Shown here piece after piece: positions 62,672-64,000 of a DNA stretch of 64,000 nt. The stretch spans positions 62,001 to 126,000 of the forward strand of contig NZ_RQIT01000015.1 in NCBI RefSeq assembly GCF_003837805.1, in the 5' to 3' direction. The position numbers were made by a program, and so were the translations under genes. Source of the stretch: Bradyrhizobium sp. RP6. GTDB lineage: Bacteria > Pseudomonadota > Alphaproteobacteria > Rhizobiales > Xanthobacteraceae. The notes under the pieces were generated by a model. That model was not told where the DNA came from, did not search any database, and worked only from the letters and a program-made list of their open reading frames with translations. Each line of letters begins with the position of its first letter. Positions within the stretch are counted from its first letter, which is position 1.

Positions 62672-63202
62672 ATGCCTGTCTACACAGTTCACGCTCCCTC
62701 ACCCGCAGGAGCCGATCTGCGCGCGACCGACAAGTTCGTCTTCGTGCGCGACGGCTTCCATTTCTGGGCAATGGTCTTCGGCCCGTTCTGGCTGCTGTGG
62801 AATCGGTTGTGGCTGGCGCTGATCGGCTGGGTGCTGTTCACGGCCGCGTTCAGCGCGGGGCTGTCCAGCCTCGGTGTCGGCCGCAGCTCGATCGTCTTTG
62901 CCAATCTCGTCGTCGCGCTGCTGATGGGTTTCGAGGCCTCGAGCCTGCGCCGCTGGACGTTGTCGCGCGGCAAATGGCGGCAGCTCGACGTGGTGGTTGC
63001 CGACAACGGTGACACCGCCGAGCGCCGCTTCTTCGAGCGCTGGAGCCAGAAGCAGCACGGCATCGTCAACGATCAATGGGCCGTCGATCGCGGCGGTCCG
63101 CCGCCGACCCGCGGCGTGCCGGGCCAGCAGTTCTCGAACCCGCCGCCGATTCCGGCCGGCGGCATCATTGGATTGTTTCCAGAACCGGGAGGGTCAAGAT
63201 GA
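62672..63202 (+). CDS. DUF2628 family membrane protein
   Basis: A 176-residue protein with two or three membrane segments (about residues 46-64 and 75-95), an N-terminal hydrophilic part with FVFVRDGFHFWAMVFGPFWL, and a Pro-rich C-terminus. It is a DUF2628-type protein of unknown role, lying between hisB and hisH and overlapping hisH by four bases, an arrangement conserved in several rhizobia by recall. Confidence 0.85.
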   Translation: MPVYTVHAPSPAGADLRATDKFVFVRDGFHFWAMVFGPFWLLWNRLWLALIGWVLFTAAFSAGLSSLGVGRSSIVFANLVVALLMGFEASSLRRWTLSRGKWRQLDVVVADNGDTAERRFFERWSQKQHGIVNDQWAVDRGGPPPTRGVPGQQFSNPPPIPAGGIIGLFPEPGGSR

Positions 63203-63849
63203 GCGTCGCCATCATCGATTACGGTTCCGGCAATCTGCATTCCGCCGCCAAGGCGTTCGAGCGCGCTGCGCGCAGCCTGGAGAGCCCGCAAAAGGTCTTC
63301 GTCACCAGTGATCCGGACCAGGCCTACGAGGCTGACCGCCTGGTGCTGCCGGGCGTCGGCGCCTTCGCCGATTGCCGTCGCGGGCTCGATGCGGTCAACG
63401 GCATGGTCGAGGCGATCACCGAGGCGGTGCGCGTCAAGGCGCGGCCGTTCTTCGGCATCTGCGTCGGCATGCAGCTGATGGCGAGCCGCGGCAAGGAACA
63501 CGTTATCACCGAAGGCCTGAACTGGATCGGCGGCGACGTCGAGAAGATCACGCCGCGCGACGAAAACCTCAAGATCCCGCACATGGGCTGGAATACACTC
63601 GGCGTGCTGCAGGAACATCCGGTGCTGAACAAGCTGCCGCTCGGCCCAAAGGGCCAGCATGCCTATTTCGTGCACTCCTACCACCTCAATGCCGCCAACG
63701 AGGCGGACGTGCTTGCACGCGCCGATTACGGTGGGCCAGTCACCGCGATCGTGGCGAAGGACACCGCGATCGGGACCCAATTCCACCCCGAGAAGAGCCA
63801 GCGCTTTGGTTTGGCCCTGATCTCGAACTTTTTGCGATGGAAGCCGTGA
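63199..63849 (+). CDS. hisH: Imidazole glycerol phosphate synthase glutaminase subunit
   Basis: A 216-residue glutamine amidotransferase that feeds ammonia to HisF. The nucleophile Cys88 is in FFGICVGMQLM, the oxyanion strand PGVGAFADC precedes it, and the His-Glu pair is in GTQFHPEKSQ. The ATG at 63199 overlaps the DUF2628 stop by four bases. Confidence 0.96.
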   Translation: MSVAIIDYGSGNLHSAAKAFERAARSLESPQKVFVTSDPDQAYEADRLVLPGVGAFADCRRGLDAVNGMVEAITEAVRVKARPFFGICVGMQLMASRGKEHVITEGLNWIGGDVEKITPRDENLKIPHMGWNTLGVLQEHPVLNKLPLGPKGQHAYFVHSYHLNAANEADVLARADYGGPVTAIVAKDTAIGTQFHPEKSQRFGLALISNFLRWKP

Positions 63850-64000
63850 TTCTCTTTCCCGCGATCGACCTCAAGAACGGCCAGTGCGTGCGCCTCGAGC
63901 AAGGCGACATGGCGCGCGCGACCGTGTTCAACCTCAATCCAGCCGCGCAGGCGCAGAGCTTTGCGGAGCAGGGTTTCGAGTATCTCCACGTCGTCGATCT
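63846..64000 (+). CDS. hisA: ProFAR isomerase, N-terminal part
   Basis: The first ~51 residues of the histidine pathway isomerase, cut by the window end. MILFPAIDLKNGQCVRLEQG is the usual N-terminus, with the catalytic Asp in AIDLK. A GTG at 63846 is the likely start, overlapping hisH by four bases; an ATG at 63837 is an alternative. It belongs to the his operon. Confidence 0.93.
   Translation, partial: MILFPAIDLKNGQCVRLEQGDMARATVFNLNPAAQAQSFAEQGFEYLHVVD

Overview
This 64 kb window is a high-GC alphaproteobacterial chromosome segment. Gene content, order and repeat types best fit Bradyrhizobium or a close relative; that assignment is from recall, not a search. No insertion sequence, prophage, CRISPR array, rRNA or conjugative module was seen. 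There is one tRNA (Gly-GCC).

Regions. 1-12.0 kb: the 3' end of purH, then transporters and small-molecule enzymes (two MFS carriers, gamma-glutamyltransferase, a frameshifted GST, DUF2239, MATE pump, HCCA isomerase-like, ketopantoate reductase-like, and a sorbosone dehydrogenase-like protein beside a dihaem cytochrome c). 12.0-21.1 kb: an epimerase-type oxidoreductase, tRNA-Gly, a thioredoxin-TPR co-chaperone, a Lon-substrate-domain protein, a PepSY/cytochrome b561 pair, a TetR pair, Trm112, a UbiH-type hydroxylase, TesB and a GYF-domain membrane protein. 21.3-25.4 kb: two tandem glnK-amtB units, the second behind a sigma-54-like promoter. 25.5-37.0 kb: aminotransferase-ftsK-lolA-xthA behind a perfect CtrA-type site, then an orphan response regulator with a cyclic-nucleotide-binding protein, an L,D-transpeptidase, YggS and two convergent GGDEF proteins.

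37-57.5 kb is the conserved alphaproteobacterial origin region. leuS, lptE and holA read one way. parB, parA, rsmG, mnmG, mnmE, rho and hemJ are all on the minus strand; ppsR, maf, coaE and dnaQ are on the plus strand. The divergence point (50,410-50,930) holds an AT-rich hairpin and degenerate DnaA-box-like sites and is the best oriC candidate. Five parS sites, two of them perfect 16-mers, lie 4-6 kb to the left, next to parAB. Thus replication start, segregation and cell-division DNA translocation (ftsK) genes are linked here.

53.7-64 kb: secB, a Tim44-like protein, mltA, an Smr protein, an unknown polytopic membrane protein, an hslV...hslU operon containing a GNAT and a DUF2585 gene, and a his operon (hisB, DUF2628, hisH, hisA) cut by the window end.

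Several families of palindromic intergenic repeats occur mostly just behind stop codons. The strongest leads are the oriC/parS architecture, the CtrA-type site before the ftsK operon, the sigma-54 element before the second glnK-amtB pair, the paired operator-like palindromes at 5.94-5.98 kb, a 27-base word shared by two distant gaps, and the frameshifted GST.
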